From positions 1-64,000 of the forward strand of contig NZ_RJKN01000011.1 of NCBI RefSeq assembly GCF_003751265.1: a DNA stretch of 64,000 nucleotides, written 5' to 3'. The notes under the pieces are model-generated. The model saw only the letters and a program-made list of their open reading frames with translations, searched no databases and was not told the origin of the DNA. The DNA comes from Pseudokineococcus lusitanus. GTDB taxonomy: Bacteria; Actinomycetota; Actinomycetes; Actinomycetales; Quadrisphaeraceae. The first letter of the stretch is position 1; every line of letters begins with the position of its first letter. Shown here piece by piece: positions 8,582 to 19,665 of the stretch. The position numbers and the translations under genes were made by a program.

Positions 8582-9610
8582 GTGATCGACTTCCGCTACC
8601 ACCTGGTGTCGCTGGTGAGCGTCTTCATGGCGCTCGCCATCGGCGTCGTGCTCGGGGCGGGGCCGCTGCGCGACTCGATCGGGGACACCCTCACGAGCCA
8701 GGTCGACCTCCTCCGCGAGGACCGCGCCGCCCTCCAGCTGGAGAACAGCGACCTGCGGGCGCAGGTCGCCGCCCGCGACGCCGCGCTCGAGGAGCTGGCG
8801 CCGGTGCTGGCCGACGGCGCCCTCACCGGGACGTCGACGGTCGTCGTCGCGCTGCCCGGCGCGGACGGCGGCCTCGTCGACGACCTCGAGGAGCAGGTCG
8901 TCGCCGCGGGCGGCGAGGTCACCGGCACCGTGGAGCTCGACCCGGCGTGGGTCGACCCCGACGCGGCGGCGACGCGCGAGGACGTCCTCGCGGCGCTGCC
9001 CGACCTGGCCCTCAACGGTGTCGAGGGCGACGCCGGCACGCCCGACGCCCTCGCCGGGGCGCTCGCCACGGCCGTCGTCGCGGGCGACGACGGCCTCGTC
9101 GGCAGCGCCTCCGCCGCGGGCTCGCAGGTCCTCGAGGCCCTGACCGCCGCCGACCTCGCCGACGTCGAGGGCGAGCCGTCGCTGCGGGCGGGCACGGCCC
9201 TCGTCGTCGCGCCCGCGGCCGGCGCCGCCCCCACCGGCAGCGCGGAGGTCGACGACGCCCGCGCGGCGACCGACCTCGCCGTCCTCGGGGCCCTCGCCTC
9301 CACCGGCGCGGGCACCGTCCTCGCGGGGCTCGCCCCGGGCGACGGCACGACGGGGGACGAGGCGCCCGACGCCGTCGCCCTCCTGCGCGGCGAGGCGCTC
9401 GCCGACGACGTCAGCGCCGTCGACGACGCCGGCACGCCCGCCGGCCGCCTCGGCGTCGTCCTCGCGCTGCGCCAGCAGGCCGACGGCGGCGCGGGCCAGT
9501 ACGGCAGCCGGGACGGGGCCGACGCGGCCCTGCCGCCCCTGCCGCCGGACGACGCCGGCACGGCGGGCACCACGACCGGGCAGCCCACGACCGGGGGAGG
9601 TGCGGGGTGA
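8582..9610 (+). CDS. steB: SteB / MctB-family membrane protein
   Basis: 342 aa, GTG 8582 with GAGG 7 nt upstream. The opening IDFRYHLVSLVSVFMALAIG segment is the family hallmark; a transmembrane helix spans ~7-27, followed by a coiled coil at ~40-72 (LLREDRAALQLENSDLRAQV) and a large extracytoplasmic Ala/Asp-rich domain. The family is annotated as copper transporter MctB in mycobacteria and as SteB, the partner of SteA, in corynebacteria. Adjacency to steA favours the septation role. The C-terminal ~40 residues are Gly/Thr-rich and disordered. The next gene overlaps the stop by 4 nt. Confidence 0.85.
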   Translation: MIDFRYHLVSLVSVFMALAIGVVLGAGPLRDSIGDTLTSQVDLLREDRAALQLENSDLRAQVAARDAALEELAPVLADGALTGTSTVVVALPGADGGLVDDLEEQVVAAGGEVTGTVELDPAWVDPDAAATREDVLAALPDLALNGVEGDAGTPDALAGALATAVVAGDDGLVGSASAAGSQVLEALTAADLADVEGEPSLRAGTALVVAPAAGAAPTGSAEVDDARAATDLAVLGALASTGAGTVLAGLAPGDGTTGDEAPDAVALLRGEALADDVSAVDDAGTPAGRLGVVLALRQQADGGAGQYGSRDGADAALPPLPPDDAGTAGTTTGQPTTGGGAG

Positions 9611-10482
9611 GCCTGCGCTTCGTCCCCGCGGCCACCGCGGCGGCGACCGCCGCCCTCGGCTGGGCCGCCGCCCGGCGCCTGCGCACCACGGGCGCGGGCC
9701 GGGCGCTGGAGCGCACCAACCACCGCGGCGAGGCGGTGACCCTCCTCGAGGGCCCCGTCCTCGCCCTCGCGCAGCTGGCGGGGACCGCCGTCGCGCCGCT
9801 GCCCGGCCGGGCGCGGGCCGGCGCCGCGCTCGCCACGGGCGTCGCGGCCGTCCTCGGGGCGGTCGACGACGTCCACGGTTCCGCCGACGCGCGCGGCCTG
9901 AAGGGCCACCTCGGCTCGCTCCTGCGGGGGCGGCCGACGACCGGCGGCCTCAAGGTCGTCGGGATCGGCCTCGGCGGCCTGCTCGGGGCGGCGCTCGTCG
10001 ACGGCCCCTCGCGCCCCGGGCGCGAGGTCGGCGTCGCCGACCGCCTCGTCGCGGGCGCCCTCGTCGCGGGCTCGGCGAACCTCGTCAACCTCCTCGACCT
10101 GCGGCCGGGGCGGGCCCTCAAGGCCGTGCTCGTCCTCGGCCACCTCGTCGGCGGCACCGGCGTGCCCGGCGCCCGGCCCGGCGGCCCGCTCGCCGCGACC
10201 GGCGCCGGCGCCGCCGCCGTGCTCCTCCTGCCCGACCTCCGGGAGGAGGCGATGCTCGGCGACAGCGGGGCCAACGCGGCCGGGGCGCTCCTCGGCGCGG
10301 CCCTCCTCACGCGCACGCAGGACCGCCGCGCCCGCGCGGCCGTCCTCGCGGTGCTCCTCGGCCTCACCGCGGCCAGCGAGGTCGTCAGCTTCAGCCGGGT
10401 CGTCGAGGCCACGCCGGGGCTGCGCGCGCTCGACCGGCTCGGCCGCCGGGCCCCGGCGCCCGCCGGCCCCGCGGCCGGGTGA
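9607..10482 (+). CDS. WecA/MraY-like membrane protein
   Basis: 291 aa from GTG 9607 in a GTGA overlap with steB. Hydrophobic almost throughout, with about eight to nine predicted membrane segments. Two features recall polyprenyl-phosphate sugar-1-phosphate transferases: NLVNLLDLRPGRALK at ~158-172, in the place of the NLxDGxDGL motif, and GDSGAN at ~218-223. An AVDDVHG segment near residue 85 echoes the DDxxG motif. The standard NLxDGxDG is altered (DLRPGRA), so activity is uncertain: it may be a divergent transferase or a regulatory homologue. Followed by a MurJ-like flippase with a 4-nt overlap. Confidence 0.7.
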   Translation: MSLRFVPAATAAATAALGWAAARRLRTTGAGRALERTNHRGEAVTLLEGPVLALAQLAGTAVAPLPGRARAGAALATGVAAVLGAVDDVHGSADARGLKGHLGSLLRGRPTTGGLKVVGIGLGGLLGAALVDGPSRPGREVGVADRLVAGALVAGSANLVNLLDLRPGRALKAVLVLGHLVGGTGVPGARPGGPLAATGAGAAAVLLLPDLREEAMLGDSGANAAGALLGAALLTRTQDRRARAAVLAVLLGLTAASEVVSFSRVVEATPGLRALDRLGRRAPAPAGPAAG

Positions 10483-12290
10483 GCCCCGCGCCCTCGCGAG
10501 GGGCCGGGCGCCCCGGCCTCGGGGCCCGTCTCGGCCCGGCGACCCGCGGGCTCGTCGGCGCGGCGGCCCTCATCGGCGTCCTCACGCTGCTGGCGCGCGT
10601 CGCCGGGTTCGTCCGCGGCGTCGTCTTCACCGGCTCGGTCGGCAACACGACCGCCGTCGGGGAGGCCTACAACGCCGCCAACACGGTCCCCAACGTCCTC
10701 TTCGAGGTCGTCGCGGGCGGCGCCCTCGCGGGCGCCGTCGTGCCCCTGCTCGCCGGCCCGCTGGCGCGCCGCGACCGGGCGGAGGTCGACCGCGTCGTCG
10801 GGGCGCTCCTCGGCTGGTCCCTGCTCCTGCTCGTGCCGTCGGCGCTGGCCGTCGCCGCCCTCGCCGGGCCGCTGGCGGAGCTGCTCCGGCCCGGCGCCGG
10901 GCTGGCCGACCAGCGCACCCTCGCCACCGCGATGCTCGTCGTCTTCGCGCCCCAGGTGGTGCTCTACGGCGTCGGCGTCGTGCTCGTCGGCACCCTGCAG
11001 GCGCAGCAGCGCTTCGCCTGGCCGGCCCTGTCGCCGCTGCTGTCGAGCCTCGTCGTCATCGGCGCCTACCTCCTGCACGGCGTCGTCGCCGGGCCGGCGC
11101 GGGCGGCGGGCGAGGAGCCCGGCGGCGCGGCCGTCGCGGTGCTGGCCGGGGGCACGACGCTCGGCGTCGTCGTCCTCACGCTGCCGCTGCTCGGGCCGGT
11201 CCTGCGCAGCGGCGTGCGGCCCCGCCCGACGCTGCGCTTCCCGCCGGGGGTGCTGCGGCGGGCGGGAGGCCTCGCGGGCGCCGGCCTCGCCGCCCTCCTG
11301 GCCCAGCAGGCGGCGGTGCTCACCGCCCTCCTCCTGGGCGGCCGGCTCGGCGACCCGGCGCCCGGCTCGTTCAGCGTCTTCGTCCAGGTCGTGCAGCCCG
11401 TCTCGGTGCTGCCGTACGCGGTGCTCGCCGTGCCGCTCGCGACGAGCGCCTTCCCCCGGCTGGCCCGCTCCGCCGCCGAGGGCGACCGGGACGGCTTCGC
11501 GCGCACCGCGGCCCTCAGCACCCGGGCCGTCGTCGGCGTCGCCCTCCTCGGCACCGGCCTGCTCGTGGCCGTCGCCCCCGCCGTCCAGGCGTTCTACGGC
11601 GGGCTCGACCCGGGCGGCGGCGCCGACGGCGACGGGACGGCGTACGACGCCGTCGGCCGCGCCGTGACGGCGATCGCCCCGTCGCTGCTCGGGCTGGCGC
11701 TCGTCGCCTCCGTCGCCCGGGCCCTGTACGCGCTGGAGCGCGGCCGGGCCGCGGCGACGGCCACCGTGACGGGGTGGCTGGGCGTCGTCGTCGCGCAGGT
11801 CGTCCTCGCGGCCGTCCTGCCCGGCGCCGACCGCGTCGTGGCGATGGCGGGCGGGACGAGCCTCGGCCTCACGCTCGCCGCCGTCCTCCTCCTCCGGGCG
11901 CTGCGCCGGGCCGCCGGCCCGGCCGCGGTGGCCGGGACGGGGCGCACCCTCGCGGCGGCCACGGCCGCGGCGGTCGGTGCCGGCGTCGTCGGGCGGCTCG
12001 TCGTCGACGCCGTCCTCGGGGCGGCCGGCGGCGGGACCCTGCCGGCGGTGCTCGCCGCGGTCGCCGGCGCCGCCGTGACGACGGCGCTCGCGGCGGCCCT
12101 GGTGGCGCTGCTCGACCGGGACGTCGCCCGCGCGGTGCTGGGCCGGCTCCGCCGGCGGGGCGGCGGGGGCCCCGGCACGGCGGACGGTCCCGACGGCGCC
12201 CCCGGCGCCGAGGACCGGGAGGACGCCGAGGTCCGCGGGGACGCCGCGGACGGAGGGGCGCCGCCGGCGCCCGGGGGGAGGACGTCGTGA
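10479..12290 (+). CDS. MurJ/MviN-family lipid flippase homologue
   Basis: 603 aa from GTG 10479, overlapping the previous stop. About 14 hydrophobic segments with MurJ-type sequence: [39 protein letters not shown], and [20 protein letters not shown] after the middle. In the family this exporter (MOP superfamily) moves lipid II or another polyprenyl-linked sugar across the membrane. Actinomycetes usually carry their main MurJ near the chromosome end beside trxAB, so this copy is likely a paralogue with another glycolipid substrate. The C-terminal ~60 residues are acidic and disordered. Upstream WecA-like and downstream glycosyltransferase genes support a glycan pathway. Confidence 0.83.
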   Translation: MSPAPSRGAGRPGLGARLGPATRGLVGAAALIGVLTLLARVAGFVRGVVFTGSVGNTTAVGEAYNAANTVPNVLFEVVAGGALAGAVVPLLAGPLARRDRAEVDRVVGALLGWSLLLLVPSALAVAALAGPLAELLRPGAGLADQRTLATAMLVVFAPQVVLYGVGVVLVGTLQAQQRFAWPALSPLLSSLVVIGAYLLHGVVAGPARAAGEEPGGAAVAVLAGGTTLGVVVLTLPLLGPVLRSGVRPRPTLRFPPGVLRRAGGLAGAGLAALLAQQAAVLTALLLGGRLGDPAPGSFSVFVQVVQPVSVLPYAVLAVPLATSAFPRLARSAAEGDRDGFARTAALSTRAVVGVALLGTGLLVAVAPAVQAFYGGLDPGGGADGDGTAYDAVGRAVTAIAPSLLGLALVASVARALYALERGRAAATATVTGWLGVVVAQVVLAAVLPGADRVVAMAGGTSLGLTLAAVLLLRALRRAAGPAAVAGTGRTLAAATAAAVGAGVVGRLVVDAVLGAAGGGTLPAVLAAVAGAAVTTALAAALVALLDRDVARAVLGRLRRRGGGGPGTADGPDGAPGAEDREDAEVRGDAADGGAPPAPGGRTS

Positions 12291-13504
12291 GGCTCGTGCT
12301 GCTGCTCGGCCACGCCACCGGAGGGGTCGCGGCCCACGTCGACGACCTCGCCCGCGGCCTGGCGTCGTCCGGGGAGGACCCGCCCCGTCCGGGGGAGGGC
12401 ACCGAGGTCGTCGTGGCGACGAGCGCGACGACGGCGGGCCGCTGGCGCGAGCGGCGTCGGCCCGCCGGCCCCGACGCCCCGGACGACGGCCCCGACGTCC
12501 GCGTCCTGTGGCCCGCCCCGCGGCGCCCGCTGGTGGCGCTGCGACGCCTCGTGGCCCTGCGGCACCTGCTGCGCGGGGCCGACGTCGTCCACGCGCACGG
12601 CCACCAGGCCGGGCTGCTCGCCGTGCTGCTCGTGGGGGGCCGCCCCGGGCGCCGCCGCCCCGGCCGCCCGGCCGTCGTCGTCACGTGGCACAACGCCGTC
12701 CTCGGCGCGCCCGCGGGGTGGCGCCACCGGCTGACGACCGCGGCCGAGCGGCTCCAGGCCCGCCGCGCCGACCTGCTCACCGGGGCCTCCGACGACCTCA
12801 CCGCCCGGGCCCGGGACCTGGGGGCGGACGGCGCGGTGACGACGCCCGTGGCCGTCCCCGACCTCCCGGGCCCCGTCGGGACGCCGGCCCCGCCGCCAGG
12901 GCTCGAGGACCTCGCCCCCGGGACGGCGGTCGTCCTCACCGTCAGCCGGCTCGCGCCGCAGAAGGACCTCCCGACGCTCGTCCGCGCCGCAGGGCGCCTC
13001 GTCCGCGGCGACGGCGCGGTGCGCCCGGCCGGGCCGTGGACCTGGCTCGTCGTCGGCGACGGCGACCCCGGGGTCGAGCGGGGGCTGCGGGAGCAGCTGC
13101 AGGAGGCGGGCGCCCCCGTCCGGCTGCTGGGCGCCCGCCACGACGTGCCCGCCCTGCTCGCGCGGGCCGACGTCTTCGCGCTCACGAGCACGTGGGAGGC
13201 CCGGGCGCTCGCCGTGCAGGAGGCGATGGCGGCGGGCCTGCCCGTCGTCGCCACCCGGACGGGCGGCCTGCCCGACCTCCTCGAGGGGGTCGGGACCCTC
13301 GTGCCCGTGGGCGACGACGCCGCCCTCGCGGCGGCGGTGGGGGACCTGCTGGCCGACCCGGTGCGTCGGGCCGCCGCGGGCCGGGCCGCGCGGGCGGCGT
13401 ACGAGGCGCTGCCCGGGCCGGCGGAGGTGCTCGCGGGCTGGCGGGACCGCCACGCCCGGCTCGCCGCGGGCGGGCCGTGGTCACCGGCGGGGGCCGGTCG
13501 GTAG
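12287..13504 (+). CDS. Glycosyltransferase family 4 protein
   Basis: 405 aa from GTG 12287, overlapping the MurJ-like stop by 4 nt. GT-B fold: the N-terminal half starts with [20 protein letters not shown], and the C-terminal half has the nucleotide-sugar-binding [18 protein letters not shown] near 217-234 and the E-x7-E motif (Glu304/Glu312, in [17 protein letters not shown]). It is retaining and probably cytoplasmic or membrane-associated. Donor and acceptor are unknown. As the last of five overlapping or close genes with steAB, it probably adds a sugar to the lipid carrier handled by the two preceding membrane proteins. Confidence 0.88.
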   Translation: MRLVLLLGHATGGVAAHVDDLARGLASSGEDPPRPGEGTEVVVATSATTAGRWRERRRPAGPDAPDDGPDVRVLWPAPRRPLVALRRLVALRHLLRGADVVHAHGHQAGLLAVLLVGGRPGRRRPGRPAVVVTWHNAVLGAPAGWRHRLTTAAERLQARRADLLTGASDDLTARARDLGADGAVTTPVAVPDLPGPVGTPAPPPGLEDLAPGTAVVLTVSRLAPQKDLPTLVRAAGRLVRGDGAVRPAGPWTWLVVGDGDPGVERGLREQLQEAGAPVRLLGARHDVPALLARADVFALTSTWEARALAVQEAMAAGLPVVATRTGGLPDLLEGVGTLVPVGDDAALAAAVGDLLADPVRRAAAGRAARAAYEALPGPAEVLAGWRDRHARLAAGGPWSPAGAGR

Positions 13505-13510
13505 TACCGT
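13505..13510 (+). promoter_or_regulatory. -10 element, leaderless pyrG
   Basis: TACCGT ends 8 nt before the GTGGTG at 13519. It supports that start and an independent promoter for pyrG inside the ste cluster. Confidence 0.55.
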
Positions 13511-13518
13511 CGAGGTCC

Positions 13519-15224
<1,706 letters not shown>

Positions 15225-15228
<4 letters not shown>

Positions 15229-15917
15229 GCGGCCCGTCGTCGCGGGAGGCCCTCGACGCCCTCGCGGCGACGGACGACGGCACGCCGCTCGCGGACGTCC
15301 TCGCGCCGCGGGAGGTCCTGCGCCGGGAGACGGTCTTCGAGGGCGCGGTGTGGGACGTCGCCACGGACACCGTCGACCTCGGCGGGGGCGACGGGCCCGT
15401 GCGCCGGGACCTCGTCGTCCACCCGGGCGCCGTCGGCGTGCTCGCCCTCGACGCGGACGACCGCGTCCTGCTCCTGCGCCAGTACCGCCACCCGGTGCGG
15501 CACGAGCTGTGGGAGGTGCCGGCCGGCCTCCTCGACGTCGACGGCGAGGACCCCGCGGCGGCCGCCGCGCGCGAGCTGCGCGAGGAGGCCGACCTCGTCG
15601 CCGGCCGCCTCGACACCCTCGTCGAGTGGTTCAGCACGCCCGGCGGCTCCGACGAGGCGCTGCGCGTCTACCTGGCGCGGGACCTGTCCGTCGTCGACGA
15701 GGCCGACCGCTTCGCGCGCGAGCACGAGGAGGCGCAGATGGTGGCGCGGTGGGTGCCGCTGGACGACGCGCGCGACGCCGTCCTCGCGGGCCGGGTGCAC
15801 AACCCGACCGCCGTCGTGGCCGTCCTCGCCGCGGTCGCGGCCCGGGCCGCCGGGTGGACGACGCTGCGTCCCGCCGACGCCCCCTGGCCGGCGTTCACCG
15901 AGCGCCGCCCGGCCTGA
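15225..15917 (+). CDS. NUDIX hydrolase, ADP-ribose pyrophosphatase type
   Basis: 230 aa from GTG 15225, in a GTGA overlap with pyrG. The Nudix box spans the segment after [10 protein letters not shown], ending in [10 protein letters not shown] (REUXEE core complete). The length, the RQYRHPV motif before the box and the [13 protein letters not shown] motif after it are typical of ADP-ribose/ADP-sugar pyrophosphatases (Rv1700 orthologue). It would hydrolyse ADP-ribose to AMP and ribose-5-phosphate with Mg. This is the last gene of the + strand block; only 10 bp separate it from the convergent polymerase. Confidence 0.92.
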
Positions 15918-15927
15918 CGGGGGTCGC

Positions 15928-17697
15928 TCAGCCCTTCGCCCGCGACCAGCGGTCGACGACGGCCACGTCGGCCGTGAAGCGCACCGGCGGCCCGCCGACG
16001 GCCCGGCACCACCGGGCGGCGGAGGTCCCCAGGTCGGCGACGACGCCCGCGGCGACGGCGTCCGCGTCCTCCTCGCGCACGTGCAGCAGCAGCTCGTCGT
16101 GCAGGCACAGGACGACGGCCCCGCTGCCGTCCGCGGCGAGCCGGGCCCGCACCGTGGCGGCCCACGCCTTGAAGAGCTCGGCCGCGGAGCCCTGCACGAC
16201 GGCGTTGCGGGCGAAGCGCCCGCGCCCGGCCAGCCGCGCCCGGTAGCGCTCCAGCGCGGCGGGCCCGGCCTCGACGGGCACCTCCTCGACGGCCGGGACG
16301 CGCACGAGACGCCCGCCGGCCGTCCGCACGTCCTCGCCCGCGGCGCCGCGGCGCGCCGCGTCGACGAGCATCGCGACGGCGCGCGGGTAGCTGCGCTCCA
16401 TCGCGGCCATCGTGGCGCCGGCCGCCCCGCTCGTCTGCCCGTACATGGCGGCGAGGACGGCGACCTTCGCGACGTCGCGCGCCACCCGCAGGCGGGCCGC
16501 GACGGGGGCGTAGAGGTCGTCCTCGGCCGCGTCGCGGGCCAGCGCCGGGTCGCCGGAGACGACGGCGAGGACGCGCGGCTCGACCTGGCCGAGGTCGGCG
16601 CGGACGAGGAGGTGGCCGGGCTCCGCGCGGACGGCGTCGCGGAGCTCGCGCGGGATGCTGTGGACGCCCGCCGACGCCGTCATCCGGCCGGCCCCGCCGT
16701 CGCTCGCGGACCACGCCGCGCGCAGCCGTCCGCCCGCGACGTGCTCGGCGAGCCAGCGCGGCCCGTGGGCGACGGCGAGGCGCTCCGCCTGCCGCCACGC
16801 GACGAGGGACCGCAGCACCGCCGGGGCGCCGGGCTCCTCGGCGAGGCGCTCCAACCGCCACGAGCGCGTGTCCGGCAGGTCCAGGCCGGCGCGGGCGAGG
16901 GCGTCGAGGACCTGGGCCGGGCTGCGCAGGTCGACGGGCGCCCCGGTCGGCCCCGGGCCGAGCAGCCGCTGCAGCGGCGCGTCGCGCGCGGCGCGGGACC
17001 GGGCGGCGCCGGCCTCGTCCTCGGGCAGGGGCCCGACGACGGCCTCGACCGCCCGCCGCGCCGCCGCGACGTCGAAGGGCACGCCGGACGCCTCCAGCTC
17101 GACGGCGAGCACGGCGGCCGCGGACTCCGACCACGCCGTCACGACGGCGTGCTCGCCCGCCGTCGCGACGAGGCGCTCGCGCTGCAGCCCCGCGGTGCCG
17201 AGGGCGGCCGCGGCCCAGCGGGCGGCGCGGCCCGGCGTGTCGGCCCAGGAGCCGTCCACCCACTCCGGCCGCAGGTGCCCGTCGGGGCGGACCGGGTCGT
17301 CGCCGTCGCCGTCGGGGACGCCGCCGTCGCCGCCGAGGTCCAGCTGCCCGGGCGACGGGGCGGCGGACGGGGCGAGCCCGCAGGCCACGGCGCGGGCCGC
17401 GGCGGGGCCGTCGTCCCCGCCGCCCGCGACGAGCCGGTGGACGGCCGCGACGTCCCACGCGCGGGCGAGGTGCGGGGGCCGGTCGTCGCGGCCGCCGTGG
17501 CCGGCCAGCGGTCCCAGGACCTCGCGGGCCGACCACCACACCCAGCGGGGCGAGCGCTCGCGCTCGAGGTCGGCCAGCACCCGCGCCGCCGCCGCCGGCC
17601 CCGCGGCGGGCACGGCCCACGCGCGCTCGCCGTCGGCGAGCCCGAGCCCCGCGGGCCCGCGGACGACCGCGAGCAGCGCACCGGGGGCCGCGCTCAC
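15928..17697 (-). CDS. Family-A DNA polymerase, PolA-like
   Basis: 589 aa from GTG 17697, overlapping the ligase stop by 4 nt. Polymerase motifs: A as RADLGQVEPR (~366-375), keeping the catalytic Asp but with Leu-Gly for the usual Tyr-Ser; B with RDVAKVAVLAAMYGQTSG (~403-420), keeping Lys and Tyr-Gly; C as HDE (533-535) in LCLHDELLLHV. The N-terminal ~170 residues sit where a 3'-5' exonuclease domain should be, but I see no DxE exonuclease motif, and there is no 5'-nuclease domain. Actinomycetes annotate such stand-alone proteins as bifunctional exonuclease/polymerase. Likely a repair enzyme, separate from the main PolA. Confidence 0.85.
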   Translation of the reverse strand: MSAAPGALLAVVRGPAGLGLADGERAWAVPAAGPAAAARVLADLERERSPRWVWWSAREVLGPLAGHGGRDDRPPHLARAWDVAAVHRLVAGGGDDGPAAARAVACGLAPSAAPSPGQLDLGGDGGVPDGDGDDPVRPDGHLRPEWVDGSWADTPGRAARWAAAALGTAGLQRERLVATAGEHAVVTAWSESAAAVLAVELEASGVPFDVAAARRAVEAVVGPLPEDEAGAARSRAARDAPLQRLLGPGPTGAPVDLRSPAQVLDALARAGLDLPDTRSWRLERLAEEPGAPAVLRSLVAWRQAERLAVAHGPRWLAEHVAGGRLRAAWSASDGGAGRMTASAGVHSIPRELRDAVRAEPGHLLVRADLGQVEPRVLAVVSGDPALARDAAEDDLYAPVAARLRVARDVAKVAVLAAMYGQTSGAAGATMAAMERSYPRAVAMLVDAARRGAAGEDVRTAGGRLVRVPAVEEVPVEAGPAALERYRARLAGRGRFARNAVVQGSAAELFKAWAATVRARLAADGSGAVVLCLHDELLLHVREEDADAVAAGVVADLGTSAARWCRAVGGPPVRFTADVAVVDRWSRAKG

Positions 17698-19526
17698 GCC
17701 TCGTCCGGGTCCCGGCCCGGGTCGGGGAGCCCGCGCGCCGCCGCGTGCAGGGCCTCCACGGCCGCGACGGTGTCCGCCTCCGCCGCGGGCTTGTCGGGCC
17801 GGTGGGCGACGACGCGGGCGAAGCGCAGGGCCAGGCCGGCGGGGTAGCGGGGCGACGTCTGGACGCCGTCGAGGGCGATCTCCACGACGAGCTCCGGCCG
17901 GACGTGGACGACGTAGCCGTCCTCCCGGCCGTCGGCGTCGGGCACGGCCAGCGCCCGCAGGTGCTCGGTCTGCCAGGCGAGCATCGCGTCGGTGAGGCCC
18001 TTGAAGGTCTTGCCGAGCATGACGGCGCCGCCGGGCGGGCCGAAGCGCCCCTCGGGGTCGCGCGCCCCGAGCCAGAGGTTGGACAGCTGCCCCCGCCGAC
18101 GGCCCGAGCCCCGCTCCACGGCCAGGACGACGAGGTCCAGCGTCAGCCGCGGCTTCACCTTGACCCAGGCGGCGCCGCGCCGGCCGGCGGCGTAGGGGGA
18201 GCCGGCGCCCTTGACGACGACGCCCTCGTGCCCGCGGGCCAGGGCCTCGCGCGCGAGCGCCGCCGCCGGCGCCGACGGGTCGTCGCCGTCCTCGTCCCCG
18301 TCGGCGCGGGGGGCCGCGGCCGCCCCGGGCACGGCGAGGTGCGGCGCGAGGTCGAGCAGCACCTCCCGCCGTCGCCGGAGCGGGGCGTCGAGCAGGTCCT
18401 CGCCGTCCCGGTGGAGGACGTCGAAGAGCACCAGCTGCAGCGGCGAGGGGTCGCCGTCGCCGTCTCCGGCGTCGGGGGACGTCCGCACCGCCGGGCCGGG
18501 CACGGCGCCGGCGGGGGCGGGCTGCTCCGCCGGGAGCTCGTCGCCGGCCCCGGCCCCGGCCGCGGCGACCGCGACGGCGCGGGCCCCGCGGGTGGCGACC
18601 CGGCTCGACGTCTCCTGGAAGGGTGCGGGGCGTCGTCGCTGCCACGCGGGCACGCCGTCGTCCGCGTCGTCCGCGTCGTCCGCCTCGTCCGCGTCGTCCG
18701 CCGGGCGCAGGAGCAGCACCTCGCCGTCGAGGACGAGCGTGCGCGCCGGCAGCGCCGCGACCGCGGCGACGACCTCGGGCAGCGAGCCCGTGACCTCCTC
18801 GAGCGTGCGCGTCCAGACGCGGACGCGCGGCGAGCCGTCCGGGCCCTCGTCCCGGTGCACCTGCACGCGGACCCCGTCGAGCTTCCACTCCACGACGGCG
18901 GCCCCCGTCCGGGCGAGGGCCGCCGGCACGTCGGGCGCGCTCGCGGCGAGCATGGGGGAGACGGGGCGGCCCACCTCGAGCCGGACCGCCTCGAGCGCCG
19001 CCCGGGCGGCGGCGGGACCGTCGGCGCCCAGCGCCGCGACGGCCACCTCCACGACGTCGCCGCTCAGGGTGAGGGCACGGCGCACGACGGCGGCCGGCAC
19101 CCCGGCGGCCCCGGCCAGCGCCTCGACGAGCACGCCCCGCTGGGCGCCCTGCCGCAGCTCGCCGGAGACGAGGCCGGCGACGAGGTGCTGCTCGGCCGCC
19201 GTGGCCCGGCCCATGAGGTCGAGGAGGTGGCCCCGGCGCCGTCCGGTGGAGCCCGGCCCCTGCTCGGCGGCCGCGGCCGCCATGGCCGCGTCGACGTCGA
19301 GCACCTCGAGCGTGGCCGCGGCGGCCGGCGGCGGGCCGCCGGCGAGCGAGCGCCAGCCGAGGCCGGTGCGCCGCTGGGGCAGCTCGCCCTCGAGGTAGCG
19401 CACGAGGACCGGCAGCTCGGCGGGCCCCGCCTGCCGCAGCAGCCCGGCGAGGACCTCCGCCTTCTCCCGCCGCGACGACGTGGCGGCGACCTCCTCGAGG
19501 CGGGCGGCGAGCGCGGCGAGCAGCAT
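17694..19526 (-). CDS. ATP-dependent DNA ligase, LigB type
   Basis: 610 aa from ATG 19526. The N-terminal ~200 residues are the helical DNA-binding domain of archaeal/LigB-type ligases (LEGELPQRRTGLGWRSL). Motif I is EWKLDGVRVQ with adenylated Lys215, motif III DGEVLLL, motif IV EGVVVKG and motif V WVKVKP, followed by an OB domain (AMLGKTFKGLTDAML). It seals nicks using ATP, in addition to the NAD-dependent LigA expected elsewhere. Unusual are two low-complexity inserts in the adenylation domain: an Ala-Asp-Asp run and an Ala/Gly/Pro-rich stretch. The polymerase gene follows with overlapping frames. Confidence 0.92.
   Translation of the reverse strand: MLLAALAARLEEVAATSSRREKAEVLAGLLRQAGPAELPVLVRYLEGELPQRRTGLGWRSLAGGPPPAAAATLEVLDVDAAMAAAAAEQGPGSTGRRRGHLLDLMGRATAAEQHLVAGLVSGELRQGAQRGVLVEALAGAAGVPAAVVRRALTLSGDVVEVAVAALGADGPAAARAALEAVRLEVGRPVSPMLAASAPDVPAALARTGAAVVEWKLDGVRVQVHRDEGPDGSPRVRVWTRTLEEVTGSLPEVVAAVAALPARTLVLDGEVLLLRPADDADEADDADDADDGVPAWQRRRPAPFQETSSRVATRGARAVAVAAAGAGAGDELPAEQPAPAGAVPGPAVRTSPDAGDGDGDPSPLQLVLFDVLHRDGEDLLDAPLRRRREVLLDLAPHLAVPGAAAAPRADGDEDGDDPSAPAAALAREALARGHEGVVVKGAGSPYAAGRRGAAWVKVKPRLTLDLVVLAVERGSGRRRGQLSNLWLGARDPEGRFGPPGGAVMLGKTFKGLTDAMLAWQTEHLRALAVPDADGREDGYVVHVRPELVVEIALDGVQTSPRYPAGLALRFARVVAHRPDKPAAEADTVAAVEALHAAARGLPDPGRDPDEA
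18657..18701. repeat. 5 x 9-bp tandem repeat inside ligase gene
   Basis: GTCGTCCGC occurs five times in a row (the fourth as CTCGTCCGC). On the minus strand it encodes an Ala/Asp(Glu) run in a surface loop of the ligase. It is in frame, so changes in copy number would alter only loop length. Confidence 0.85.
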
Positions 19527-19532
19527 CCGGCC

Positions 19533-19538
19533 ATCATG
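19533..19538 (-). promoter_or_regulatory. -10-like element, leaderless ligase
   Basis: On the minus strand CATGAT ends 6 nt before ATG 19526, the same geometry as the other leaderless starts here. Confidence 0.45.
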
Positions 19539-19665
19539 GGCGCGCCCGCCGACGACGGCGCCGCCGCCCCGCCGGGCGGGGCCCGGCCGCACCGTGCCGG
19601 GGGCACGAGCCCGCCGTCCCGGTCCCCGGGCCGGCGGGGACACCACGACCGCACCGGAGGACCCC

